From Bin87 sp963666415 (GTDB lineage: Bacteria; Chloroflexota; Dehalococcoidia; Lucifugimonadales; UBA3495), in NCBI GenBank assembly GCA_963666415.2, contig CAXXPD010000003.1, forward strand, positions 2,418,001 through 2,482,000: a stretch of 64,000 nucleotides of DNA. The letters run 5' to 3'. Both the position numbers and the translations under genes were made by a program. Positions 36,037-44,938 of this stretch are shown piece after piece. The notes under the pieces were generated by a model. That model did no database searches. It was given only the letters and a program-made list of their open reading frames with translations, and had not been told where the DNA came from. Position 1 is the stretch's first letter; each line of letters starts with the position of its first letter.

Positions 36037-37536
36037 CTAGATGAATCTGGCCTGCTCCCTCGGGGCGTCGGCGTAGTCTATGTAAACGGTTATGACCTCG
36101 CTGAAGAAATCCACCGCTTCCACGCCCTGCTCCCGCTGGCCGACGCCGGATGCTTTGAGGCCGCCGAAGGGCAGGTGAACCTCGCCGCCCAGCGTTGGAG
36201 CGTTGACGTGCACCATGCCGGCCTCCACCGTGTTGATGTAGCGGAAGGCGCGGGGAATGTCTCTGGTGTACACGGATGAGGAAAGGCCAAACTTGACGCT
36301 GTTGGAAATTTCGACGGCGTGCTCCAGGTCACGGGCGCGAAATACGGTTAGCACCGGCCCGAATATCTCCTCGCGGGCGATGCGCATATCTGGCGACACG
36401 TCGGTGAAGATGGTGGGTTCTACGTACCAGCCTTCATCGAACTCTCCGCCCGACAGCGTGCGCCCGCCGTAGGCCAGAGTTGCCCCCTCGGCGGCGCCAG
36501 CGGCGATGTACTCCGACACCGTGCGCTGTTGCGACTCGCTGGACAGCGGGCTGACGTCAATGCCGTCCAGGATCCCGTCACCGATGGTCAGTTTTGAGGT
36601 GCTGTCGATGAGGCGCTGCATAAACTCATCGTAAACGGCGTCTTCCACGATGACACGACTGGTGGCGGTGCACCGTTGGCCGGTGGAGCCAAAGGCACCC
36701 TGCACAATGCCGCCCAACGCCTTGTCCAGGTCAGCGTCGGCCAGCAGGATGACGGCATTCTTGCCGCCCATCTCAGCCTGCACTTTTTTGAGCAAAGCTG
36801 CGCCACGGGTGTAAAGCTCGGTGCCGATTTCGGTGCTGCCGGTGAATGAGATGGCAGAAACGTCGGGCGATTCCACCAGCGCGTTGCCAACGCTACTACC
36901 CGGCCCGGTGATGAGATTCAATACGCCCGGCGGCACTCCCGCTTCCTCGAATACCTCAACCAGTTTCACCGCGCTGAGCGGCGTGGCAGAAGCCGGCTTG
37001 AACACGATGGCGTTGCCGCATATGAGCGCCGGCGCCATCTTCCAGGCCGGTATCGCAATGGGAAAATTCCAGGGCGTGATGATGCCAACGACTCCCAGGG
37101 GCCGGCGCACGGTGTAGGCAACCGTGTTGGGCAGTTCCGACGGCGTGGTGTAACCGAACATCCGGCGACCTTCGCCGGCCGCGTACTCCATGATATTCAT
37201 GGCTCGCTTCACCTCACCGCGGGCGTCGGGCAATGGCTTGCCTTCCTCTTCTGTGATGGTGCGGGCGATTTCGTCGGCGCGCCGCTCCATAATGTCCAGG
37301 GCGCGGAACAGCACCTGGGCGCGCAGGGGCGCCGGCGTGTCGGCCCAGGCGGCGGCGGCTTCCGAGGCAGCGGCCACGGCGCGGAGAGTATCTTCGGGGT
37401 TGGACAGCTGGAAATGCCCCAGCAGCCGATCCTTGTGGGCCGGATTGTAAACCGGGTAGGTGCGCCCGGAATCTGACGGCGTCCATTTCCCGCCGATGAA
37501 GTTGTTGTGGGTGCGAACGTCGGAGGCAGTGGTCAT
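36037..37536 (-). CDS. NAD(P)-dependent aldehyde dehydrogenase
   Basis: 499 aa, full length. The catalytic Cys is in STGQRCTATSRVIVED and the Glu in VQAEMGGKNAVIL. The Asn/Lys segment is GIITPWNFPIAIPAWK plus NAIVFKPAS. The C-terminal GGLKASGVGQREQG is typical. The pattern is closest to the 2,5-dioxovalerate/succinate-semialdehyde type, but the aldehyde is not certain. It is followed at 8 nt by the protease gene. Confidence 0.9.
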   Translation of the reverse strand: MTTASDVRTHNNFIGGKWTPSDSGRTYPVYNPAHKDRLLGHFQLSNPEDTLRAVAAASEAAAAWADTPAPLRAQVLFRALDIMERRADEIARTITEEEGKPLPDARGEVKRAMNIMEYAAGEGRRMFGYTTPSELPNTVAYTVRRPLGVVGIITPWNFPIAIPAWKMAPALICGNAIVFKPASATPLSAVKLVEVFEEAGVPPGVLNLITGPGSSVGNALVESPDVSAISFTGSTEIGTELYTRGAALLKKVQAEMGGKNAVILLADADLDKALGGIVQGAFGSTGQRCTATSRVIVEDAVYDEFMQRLIDSTSKLTIGDGILDGIDVSPLSSESQQRTVSEYIAAGAAEGATLAYGGRTLSGGEFDEGWYVEPTIFTDVSPDMRIAREEIFGPVLTVFRARDLEHAVEISNSVKFGLSSSVYTRDIPRAFRYINTVEAGMVHVNAPTLGGEVHLPFGGLKASGVGQREQGVEAVDFFSEVITVYIDYADAPREQARFI

Positions 37537-37770
37537 CTCGTTTGATGCTCCTGAAGTATCGGCAGGTCGCAGGTTGCGATGAAGCCTGGATGTTGGTGTT
37601 CTGGTCGGGTAAACCGTTTTTTCGGTTCGGTGGATAAGTTATCATTGCCGGTTGCCGACGGCAAGTCGCCTGGCGAGGTTGCGCGTTCGTAGAGTACAAT
37701 GCGGCCAGATTCGCGGGCTTGCCACCGGCGTCCGCTACCCCACTTTTCGAACCGCAAAGAGGTGCACGTC

Positions 37771-38058
37771 ATGCCCGCTTACGTCATCGCTACCATCGAA
37801 GTAACCGACCCAGCCTTGTTCGACACTTACCGGGCGCAGGTGCCGGCTACCATCGACAAGTTTGGCGGCAAATACTTGGTGCGCGGCGGGGAAGTTGAGG
37901 TGGTGGAAGGCGACCAGCCGACCCGACGCACGGTGGTATTGGAGTTTGAGAACCTGGAAAAGGCCCGTGGCTGGTACTATTCCGACGAATACGCCGGGCC
38001 CAAGGAACTGCGGATCCAATCCACCATATCTAACGTGGCGATAGTCGAAGGGGTGTGA
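37771..38058 (+). CDS. DUF1330-family protein
   Basis: 95 aa, dimeric alpha-beta barrel fold. It has AYVIATIEVTDPALFDTYRA, then VRGGEVEVVEGDQPTRRTVV and YYSDEYAGPKELR, the DUF1330 blocks. Start ATG 37771 has AAAGAGGTG. The biochemical role of the family is unknown. It ends 10 bp before a hairpin repeat. Confidence 0.85.
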   Translation: MPAYVIATIEVTDPALFDTYRAQVPATIDKFGGKYLVRGGEVEVVEGDQPTRRTVVLEFENLEKARGWYYSDEYAGPKELRIQSTISNVAIVEGV

Positions 38059-38068
38059 ATACCCAACC

Positions 38069-38105
38069 CCCTCTCCCGCTGGGAGAGGGCTGGGGTGAGG
38101 GCGAA
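38069..38105. repeat. ccctctccc/gggagaggg hairpin repeat
   Basis: A perfect 9-bp stem (38069-38077 with 38081-38089) is followed by ctggggtgaggg. It lies between two convergent genes, so it may serve as a bidirectional terminator. It belongs to the same family as the array at 27428-27620. Confidence 0.65.
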
Positions 38106-38120
38106 CCCCAACGCTGCCGC

Positions 38121-38570
38121 CTACCCTTCGAAGTCCACGCCGACGCCGACGATTTCCACCTGCATGGCCCGGGTGTCGGGCGCTCCGGCGTCAAAAGTGA
38201 CACCGACCACCACGTTGATGCCGCGTTCAACTTCAGGCTCGCCAGGAATCGCGAACTTGCTTTCCAGGTGGTCGCCCTTCAGCCCCAGTTCTTGATGCTC
38301 GGCAATAATTTTCTCACCGTCATACACCAGCACCTCGTGGACGTTGGCGTGGGAGCGGGCGCGGAACGCAACCGAAACGGATTCGGCTTTGGTGCGGTTC
38401 CCGTTTTGGACGGTGGGCGTGGGTATGGCGAAGTGCAACCAGGTGTTCTGGCCCTCGTTGCCTTCAATGCGCACGAAGGGCCCGCAGTGGCGCACCGACG
38501 TAATTCGGTTCAGATATTCTCCGGTCATGGCGGAGCCGTGTACCCAGGACGTAAATTTTTGACCTGCCAT
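38121..38570 (-). CDS. DUF6623-like small protein
   Basis: 149 aa from ATG 38570 (GGAGG, 8 nt). Conserved-looking segments are SWVHGSAMTGEY, NTWLHFAIPTPTVQNG and the C-terminal GINVVVGVTFDAG. It is probably an all-beta domain. The W-H-F-A-I-P-T-P block recalls DUF6623. No catalytic residues are evident. Function is unknown. Confidence 0.6.
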   Translation of the reverse strand: MAGQKFTSWVHGSAMTGEYLNRITSVRHCGPFVRIEGNEGQNTWLHFAIPTPTVQNGNRTKAESVSVAFRARSHANVHEVLVYDGEKIIAEHQELGLKGDHLESKFAIPGEPEVERGINVVVGVTFDAGAPDTRAMQVEIVGVGVDFEG

Positions 38571-38650
38571 CGTTAGTGCCTCCGACCGAGTGAATGGTTG
38601 GCGAGTTGTTGGTACCAAAGGGGTAGCGCCATTATAACGGAGCGGACGGG

Positions 38651-39187
38651 TCAGCGCGCGCCGGTTTGGTGGCGTTCAAACTCCAGCAACCGGGCCTTGA
38701 TGCCCAGCCCGCCGGCGCCATAGCCGTGCAGGTCGCCGTCGCTGCCTATGACCCGGTGGCAGGGTATGATGAACGGCAGCCAGTTTTTGGCCATGGCCTG
38801 CCCGGCCGCGCGGGACGCCCGAGCGTTGCCGGCGGCGTCGGCCAACCATTGGTACGAACGGGTTTCGCCAGCGGGGATGGAGCGGCACGCTTCCCACGCA
38901 GCGCCGTAAAAAGGCGGAGCGTCGGCCAGGTCCAGAGGAATGCTGGTTAGCGCATCGACGTCCCCGGCGAAATAATCGTTGAAGGCAGCCAGGGCGTCGG
39001 CGAACACGCCGGCGTTCTCCTCGGCCAGTTCCAGCCCATCGCCCAGTCCGTCCAGCGCCTCTTGCGGTTCGGGTTGCAAGCTCACTCTACGCAAGCCTCG
39101 ACTCGAACCCAGCAGGGCGAGCCAGCCCACCGGGCATTCTTCCATGTGGTAGTAGAAGGTGGTGGATTTCAGATTCTTAACGGGCAT
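38651..39187 (-). CDS. ogt: Methylated-DNA-protein cysteine methyltransferase
   Basis: 178 aa. The DNA-binding helix-turn-helix (SYQWLADAAGNARASRAAGQ) is followed by the acceptor Cys in FIIPCHRVIGSDGDLHGYG, the signature of Ogt/AGT. The N-terminal ribonuclease-H-like domain is also present. It repairs O6-alkylguanine in a suicide reaction. Length is normal. Confidence 0.93.
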   Translation of the reverse strand: MPVKNLKSTTFYYHMEECPVGWLALLGSSRGLRRVSLQPEPQEALDGLGDGLELAEENAGVFADALAAFNDYFAGDVDALTSIPLDLADAPPFYGAAWEACRSIPAGETRSYQWLADAAGNARASRAAGQAMAKNWLPFIIPCHRVIGSDGDLHGYGAGGLGIKARLLEFERHQTGAR

Positions 39188-39320
39188 GATTCGCTCTCCG
39201 TGAATGGCTGATTGCAGCCGGGCGCCGTTGTAGCGGCCATGAGAATTTCCGTTGCATGTATTTTTCGTGGAAACTATGGTAAGGCCGGCGTATCGTGCGC
39301 CGTCAATGGGCAGATGACAC

Positions 39321-39479
39321 CACGCGTACCCACTTTTTCATTGCGAGGAGCATAGCGACGTGGCAATCTCGTCGCCGTAGCAACGGCTGAGCGTCGACGG
39401 GTATTCAACCTCATCGAGATTCCCGCTCGTCCTGAGCCTGTCGAAGGACGCTCGCGATGACAAATTAGGTACGCATGAG
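39321..39479. repeat. Dispersed palindromic repeat, copy 5
   Basis: The ends are cacgcgtacccac and ggtacgcatgag, with the cattgcgaggag arm and cctgagcctgtcgaaggacg near the right end. It fills the gap between ogt and the transglutaminase-like gene. Confidence 0.8.
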
Positions 39480-39521
39480 GCTGATGATACTTGGAAAGTC
39501 AGTCGGACGCCGGCGCAGGCA

Positions 39522-42068
39522 TCAGCCTTCGCGCCTCCGGAGGGCGTGCAATATCAAAGGCGTGCGCACGCTAGCCCAGGCCATGCGGAGTTGTTCAGAT
39601 TGCGCCGGCTGCGGGTTGTCAGATCCGCCGTAGATGAGGTAGGCGTAGGCGTCTACGATGGTGGCAACCGGCTGTTGCTGCTCCGGCAACGCAGCAGCGA
39701 TGGAGGCTGCCCACTGGTGAGGGGTCTGGTGGGCCTGTTGCCCCAACGATGCGACCCAGCTGAGCCGTCGGAGCCGCCCGTAGGCAGTCGCAACATCGTG
39801 GGGAGTGGCCAGGCACCAACGCCAGGCAATCCAGGCTGCTGCAGCGATGATCAGGGCGGCGGCCGAGATCGCGATCGCCCACGGCAGCGCGTCGCGGGCT
39901 CCCCCTAACCAGCCGGCCGCAGTGCCGAAGGGAACTGGGGAATTATTGTCACCGAGCAATTCGTCGAACGCCTCGCAGTCCTCTTCAAATTCGCAAGGCA
40001 ATTCGCCGGCAGCATCTGAACCGAGGGAGTCCGGGTTGCGAGCGCTTTCCGGGGGTGGTGGCACCGCCAGCGGAATCGTCCGGCCCGGAGTAGGTTCGAA
40101 GGGAATCCAGCCGTAGCCGTTGAAGTACACTTCCGTCCAACCGTGGCTGTGGTGGTCCGCGACGATGTACAGTTCGGAATCTGGAACCCGATTGCCTACG
40201 GTGTAGCCAGTTACCATACGGGCGGGAATATCGAGGCTGCGCATCAGCACGGTCATTGCGGAGCCGAAGTATTCGCTATATCCCTCTTTGCTCTCGAACA
40301 GGAAATGGTCGACGCCGTCGGCCCCGAAAGGTGGCGGATCTATCTCCAGATTGTAGGTGTAGTTGGTTTTCAGGTGGGTTTCCACCGCCTTGGCTTTATC
40401 GTAGGGGGTTTCGACGCCAACGGTGATAGTCGTCGCCAGGTCCGCGACTCGATCCGGCATATCGGATGGCAGGGCGGAGTAACGGATCCAGAGCCACGGG
40501 GCGTATTCATCGCCGGCGGTGCGTAAATCCTCCGGTTTGGCGTTGGACACGGCGGAGGTAACCTGGTAGGGGACGCCCGACTCAGCGCTGCCGCGCGATG
40601 TTCGCACCGCCAGCACGTCCGGTTGCGACGGCACAGTTTCGGCGACCAACGCCTCGACTACGGAGCCGTCGTCGCTGCGTTCTACTGACTCCAGCAGGAA
40701 CGAAGTTGGCAACGCGGAGGCTATCGCGTGGTCGGAGGCATCGGCATGATCATGCACCGCGCCGCGAATACCCTCAACCGCCTGAGCCAGCGTGGCCGGC
40801 AAGTCGGCGGTGGGACTGTCCACGTGCGGGTCAATCACATACTTCGGAGAGTCGAAGGTCTCGATGCGAATGTCGCGGTTTGAGCCGATGACCTGGCCGC
40901 CGGCGAACACGCTGCGGCTGGCGTAGTTGGGTACAACTTCAAAGGTTACATTGAAACGCTTTTGTTCGGGGCTGGGGGCGCTGGGTGCTGGCTGCCAGCC
41001 CGGTTCTTTCAGCACCGTACCATCCGACAGCCAGCCTTCGTGGGTGTAGGTGGCGTAGGAGCGAGCCTTCCAGTACAGCGGTACGGGGGAATTGACCTGC
41101 AGGACGGGAGTGTCGGTGGGATTGATTGTGCCCTGGAATGCCATGGCGTCACCCCAGATGCGATATGGCAACGGACGGCGGGCGGGCAACCCGGCGAACA
41201 GGCGGTTGAAATCCTCTTCCCAGGAAACCAGGGGAGCGCGCGTAACGGAATAAACGGCGTTGGCCGGCCCCCATTGCCCAGCAGCGGGCAACAGAAAGGC
41301 GATGAACAGCGCCACGATGGCAACCAGCGCGGTGTCGCTCATGGTCAGAATGCCAAGATGCCCGTCATAGATGCGACCCTCGCGGTCCCACTGCTGACGC
41401 GCGCGCACCGATTGCACCCAACCGATCAGCAGCAGGCCGGTGAACAGGTACATGCCCAGGTACACGCTGGCGTTTTCCGGCAGGAAGGTCAGGTTGGACA
41501 GCAGGCCGACGGTGCCCAGCGCAAACACACCCCAGAAGTTGCGATAGCGGAAGAACACCCAGCCGGCCAGGAAGCCGGAAAGCCAGGACACAATTGTCAA
41601 ACCGACTGCAAAAGGCAGTGGATCAACGCTGATGCCCTCGTTGCGGGCCGCCAATAGCCACAGACCCAAACGGTCGAACAACTCGGCAGTGGTCTCGACC
41701 TGTAGCGGTTCCGGCGAGGACGCGGTAAATTGCCAGATGACAACGCCGGCGCCGATCAGCAGGCCGGCCGGCACCAGCAGGGCGCCCGAAAGCCGGATGC
41801 GGGTCAGCACCAATGCCGTTAGCAGTGACAGTAGCATCACCAATACCAGCGAAGGCGTGGGAGCCCAGTCGGCTACCTCCACCGACCAGACCACGATGAT
41901 CATGTTCAGCGCCAGCAGCACGGAACTGACCCACCCGTCCGGCGGTCGCAGCAGAATCTGCAATCCCCACAGTCGGCTCGACACGCCCCCGACACGCCAA
42001 AGCTGCTGGTTGTCAGGTTGCGGCTGAGACGGCCTCGTGGCGCCGGCAGTGTTGATTGCGATTGTCAT
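39522..42068 (-). CDS. TgpA-like membrane transglutaminase-fold protein, catalytic Cys replaced by Ser
   Basis: 848 aa. It has several N-terminal membrane segments (for example WVSSVLLALNMIIVVW and LVLVMLLSLLTALVLT), an extracytoplasmic domain, the transglutaminase core, one C-terminal membrane helix (ALPWAIAISAAALIIAAAAW) and a DUF4129-like tail. The core reads EGYSEYFGSAM, then DIPARMVTGY, then HHSHGWTEVYF. The family has Cys where Ser598 stands (codon 40275-40277). It is the last gene of a moxR-DUF58-tgpA unit, an arrangement seen widely and linked to cell-envelope protein processing. The Ser makes normal thiol catalysis unlikely. Confidence 0.85.
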   Translation of the reverse strand: MTIAINTAGATRPSQPQPDNQQLWRVGGVSSRLWGLQILLRPPDGWVSSVLLALNMIIVVWSVEVADWAPTPSLVLVMLLSLLTALVLTRIRLSGALLVPAGLLIGAGVVIWQFTASSPEPLQVETTAELFDRLGLWLLAARNEGISVDPLPFAVGLTIVSWLSGFLAGWVFFRYRNFWGVFALGTVGLLSNLTFLPENASVYLGMYLFTGLLLIGWVQSVRARQQWDREGRIYDGHLGILTMSDTALVAIVALFIAFLLPAAGQWGPANAVYSVTRAPLVSWEEDFNRLFAGLPARRPLPYRIWGDAMAFQGTINPTDTPVLQVNSPVPLYWKARSYATYTHEGWLSDGTVLKEPGWQPAPSAPSPEQKRFNVTFEVVPNYASRSVFAGGQVIGSNRDIRIETFDSPKYVIDPHVDSPTADLPATLAQAVEGIRGAVHDHADASDHAIASALPTSFLLESVERSDDGSVVEALVAETVPSQPDVLAVRTSRGSAESGVPYQVTSAVSNAKPEDLRTAGDEYAPWLWIRYSALPSDMPDRVADLATTITVGVETPYDKAKAVETHLKTNYTYNLEIDPPPFGADGVDHFLFESKEGYSEYFGSAMTVLMRSLDIPARMVTGYTVGNRVPDSELYIVADHHSHGWTEVYFNGYGWIPFEPTPGRTIPLAVPPPPESARNPDSLGSDAAGELPCEFEEDCEAFDELLGDNNSPVPFGTAAGWLGGARDALPWAIAISAAALIIAAAAWIAWRWCLATPHDVATAYGRLRRLSWVASLGQQAHQTPHQWAASIAAALPEQQQPVATIVDAYAYLIYGGSDNPQPAQSEQLRMAWASVRTPLILHALRRREG

Positions 42069-42114
42069 GATGCTGGATGAACGATAGCCCGCATTAACTC
42101 AATACCGGTTTCAA

Positions 42115-43449
42115 TTATCCCGTTTCGCGCTGGGGCGCTGGCGACGTGGCGGCTCCGGCGAAAACGCGGTCGGTTTCGGCCCCACGTCGGGCGCTGATTC
42201 GGTTGACCCCAGCCGCTAGGGGAGCCGACAAGGCGTGGTTGATATCAGCATGGCGTTCCATGATGTACAGGGGGATGTCATGCTGCGCAAGATAGTCGGC
42301 GGCCACGCGCGGCGTTGTGCCCGAAGCGGAGCTGCCGGAGGCTTCCGCAAACGTTGCGCGGTCTACGTAGCAGACTGCCACGTTGATGCCCTGCCGTCGA
42401 ATGCTCACCAATGCCGGCGCCCATTCCGGCTGTTGCGACGAGGTGATGACCATTAGAGTGTTGAATCCAGACAGGTGGGGACGCAGGTCGTACACGAACC
42501 GTTCCAGCGATATTGTTCCATCGGCGTGCAGTCCAGCCAGCGTTTCCATCAGCGAGCCGAGCTGCGCCGGCCGACGGTCTGGTGGCAGCATCCACAATTC
42601 GGATGCGTTGGCAGCCAGTCCCACAGGCACCGCCGCTTCGTCCCAATGCTGGATGAGCGACGCCGCCACCGTAACCGCCAGTTCCTCAGTGTTGTCGGGT
42701 GGCTCACCTACGTGGGAGCGTCGTTCCATATCCAGCAACACCCACGCCTGCGCTGACACGCCGATGTCGAACTCCTTCACCATCAATTTGCCCATGCGCG
42801 CGGTGTAGGGCCAGTGGATTCGGCGCAGGCTGTCCCCATGAGCGTATTCGCGCACCGCCGACGACTCTGGCGTGATGGCCGGCGTCCGACGGGAAAAAGC
42901 GCTGTCGCTGGGCAGGTTGGCAAACCTTTGATCGAGGTCGGGCAGCGGCACCGTTGCCGGCAGTACGGTGTAGGGCTGGTTGTTCAGAAACGTGCGGTCC
43001 AGACGGAATAAACCGAATGGATCGCGAGCGGTTACCCGGATACGGCCGGTGCGGTAGATCCCGCGCTGGGCAAGGTAGGTCGCAATCCGAAACGCGCGCC
43101 GCTGGCCTCGCACCAGTGCGACGGTGCGACCGCCGGGGTTGGGCAGGTTGGTATCCTCCACCACTTCCAGCCATGATTTGGGCATCCTGGTCCGATTCAC
43201 CAGCTGGATTTGTCCTTCCAGGTAGTCGCCGACTCGCCCGCGCGTGTCCAGCCGGTTTAGCCTCACATCCAGACCGCGCAGGTTGAGCCACGCCCAACTG
43301 TAGCCAATGCCAATCAGCAGGACGAGAGTGAATAGCAGGCGGTAGAAGAAGCTGAACCCGGTGCCCAAGGCGTAGAACAGCGCGGCCAGGATGAGCAGGC
43401 CGAGCAGGATTTTGCGCCGATGTCGGCTCAGGAGTTGCCTGACCATCAT
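42115..43449 (-). CDS. DUF58-domain protein
   Basis: 444 aa. Two N-terminal membrane helices (ILLGLLILAALFYALG; LLFTLVLLIGIGYSWAWL) precede the DUF58 block YAHGDSLRRIHWPYTARMGK and a VWA-like segment with WVLLDMERR. DUF58 proteins partner with MoxR ATPases. The gene lies between moxR (56 bp upstream) and the transglutaminase-like gene (46 bp downstream), all in one direction. Confidence 0.9.
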   Translation of the reverse strand: MMVRQLLSRHRRKILLGLLILAALFYALGTGFSFFYRLLFTLVLLIGIGYSWAWLNLRGLDVRLNRLDTRGRVGDYLEGQIQLVNRTRMPKSWLEVVEDTNLPNPGGRTVALVRGQRRAFRIATYLAQRGIYRTGRIRVTARDPFGLFRLDRTFLNNQPYTVLPATVPLPDLDQRFANLPSDSAFSRRTPAITPESSAVREYAHGDSLRRIHWPYTARMGKLMVKEFDIGVSAQAWVLLDMERRSHVGEPPDNTEELAVTVAASLIQHWDEAAVPVGLAANASELWMLPPDRRPAQLGSLMETLAGLHADGTISLERFVYDLRPHLSGFNTLMVITSSQQPEWAPALVSIRRQGINVAVCYVDRATFAEASGSSASGTTPRVAADYLAQHDIPLYIMERHADINHALSAPLAAGVNRISARRGAETDRVFAGAATSPAPQRETG

Positions 43450-43505
43450 CTTCCAGGACCTTGTGCGGGGCGGTAGCAGTTCACTACCGTCGCGAGCGGG
43501 CCGGT

Positions 43506-44492
43506 CTACCGGGCTCCCGGAACGGGAACGGTGTTCAGGAGTTCGTCAACCAGATGCTCAGCTCGCACGCCGCGCATCCGCGCAGCCGGCGTCAACACGA
43601 TGCGATGCGACAGAACGGCCGGCGCCAGTTCCTTCACGTCGTCAGGCAGCACGTAGTCACGACCCCGTATCAGTCCCAATGCCCGGCTGGCCCGGAACAG
43701 TCCCAGTGAGGCCCGCGGGGATGCGCCCAGCGCCGCGTCAACGTGAGCCCGCGTTGCCTCTGAGAGCCCCACCACGTATTCCCGCACCAGGCCGTCCACG
43801 TAAACATCCTGAGCTGCCCGTTGCAAATCCAGCACCTGCTCGGGCGTTGCCACCGGGCCCAAATCGGCAATGGGGTGGGAATGTTCCTGCTGGGCAATGA
43901 TGGTTATCTCCTCTTCGAACTTGGGATAGCCGACGCTGATTCGCATCAGGAACCGGTCCAGTTGCGCTTCCGGCAGTGGGAAGGTGCCTTCATATTCGAT
44001 GGAGTTCTGGGTGGCGATGACCAGGAAGGGGAGCTTTAGAGGATGGGTTACGCCGTCGACCGTAATCTGCCGTTCTTCCATGGCTTCGAGCAGGGCAGAC
44101 TGGGTTTTGGGCGTGGCCCGGTTGATTTCGTCGGCCAGCACCAACTGCGCGGCAATGGGTCCCGGGCGGTAGCTGAACTCGCCGGTAGACTGGTTGTAAA
44201 CCGACACGCCGGTGACGTCGCTGGGCAGCAGGTCGGGTGTGAACTGGATGCGGGAGAAAGTCCCGCCGATGGACACGGCCAGCGAGCGGGCCAGCATCGT
44301 CTTGCCCACGCCGGGCACGTCTTCCACCAGTATGTGACCCTCGGCAACCAGCGCAGCCAGGGCTCGCTCGATGACGTCATCCTTGCCGACGATGACGCTG
44401 GCCACGTTATCGGCGATGCGACGGGCGATTTCAGCGGCGTCGGTGATTGCCACCGGGACGCCGGCTGGGCCGGTGAATGCGGTATTTTGCAC
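43506..44492 (-). CDS. MoxR-family AAA ATPase
   Basis: 328 aa. Walker A is EDVPGVGKTMLARSL and Walker B is LVLADEINRATPKTQ. The sensor region is VIATQNSIEYEGTFPLPEAQ. The C-terminal lid domain contains LGLFRASRALGLIRGRDYV. MoxR ATPases act as chaperones assembling or activating partner proteins, here probably the DUF58 and transglutaminase-like products encoded next. Confidence 0.93.
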   Translation of the reverse strand: MQNTAFTGPAGVPVAITDAAEIARRIADNVASVIVGKDDVIERALAALVAEGHILVEDVPGVGKTMLARSLAVSIGGTFSRIQFTPDLLPSDVTGVSVYNQSTGEFSYRPGPIAAQLVLADEINRATPKTQSALLEAMEERQITVDGVTHPLKLPFLVIATQNSIEYEGTFPLPEAQLDRFLMRISVGYPKFEEEITIIAQQEHSHPIADLGPVATPEQVLDLQRAAQDVYVDGLVREYVVGLSEATRAHVDAALGASPRASLGLFRASRALGLIRGRDYVLPDDVKELAPAVLSHRIVLTPAARMRGVRAEHLVDELLNTVPVPGAR

Positions 44493-44579
44493 GGGGATGT
44501 TCCTGCGCGAGTTGGTTTCGTAACCGCCACCAGTTTAGCATACCCTTACCCATCGTCGTATGCCGCCCTGTCCCCGTCA

Positions 44580-44742
44580 CAGGGCAATCGCATTCTCAAA
44601 AACAATGGGGGTAGGGGAGCCGGATTCCGTTCCAGCACAACGTCAACCGCCTTCAATCTTTGCTGGACACGACGTATTCAACCTCAGCAACCGCAAATTC
44701 AGACGCTGGTTGTTGCCTCCAAATGAGAATGCGATTGCCCTG
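44580..44742. mobile_element. 163-bp MITE with 18-bp perfect inverted ends and 10-bp target duplication
   Basis: The left end is CAGGGCAATCGCATTCTC (44580-44597). The right end is its exact reverse complement (44725-44742). GTCCCCGTCA flanks both sides (44570-44579 and 44743-44752). There is no coding frame. The 44753-44938 remainder of the gap holds only a cctgagcctgtcgaag motif. Confidence 0.85.
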
Positions 44743-44938
44743 GTCCCCGTCAGGGCCTTTGGATTTCCCGCCCGCTTATCCACCGGGATATGTTTTTCCG
44801 CTCACCCTGAGCCTGTCGAAGTGCCGCTCACTCCTGCTGCCACAATTGCACGCTGAACCAACTACTCGGAAGTCTGCCGATACCCGTAAGTCTGCCGACA
44901 AACGAAAAGCCCTGGGAGTCTTGCCGATGCCGAGTTTA

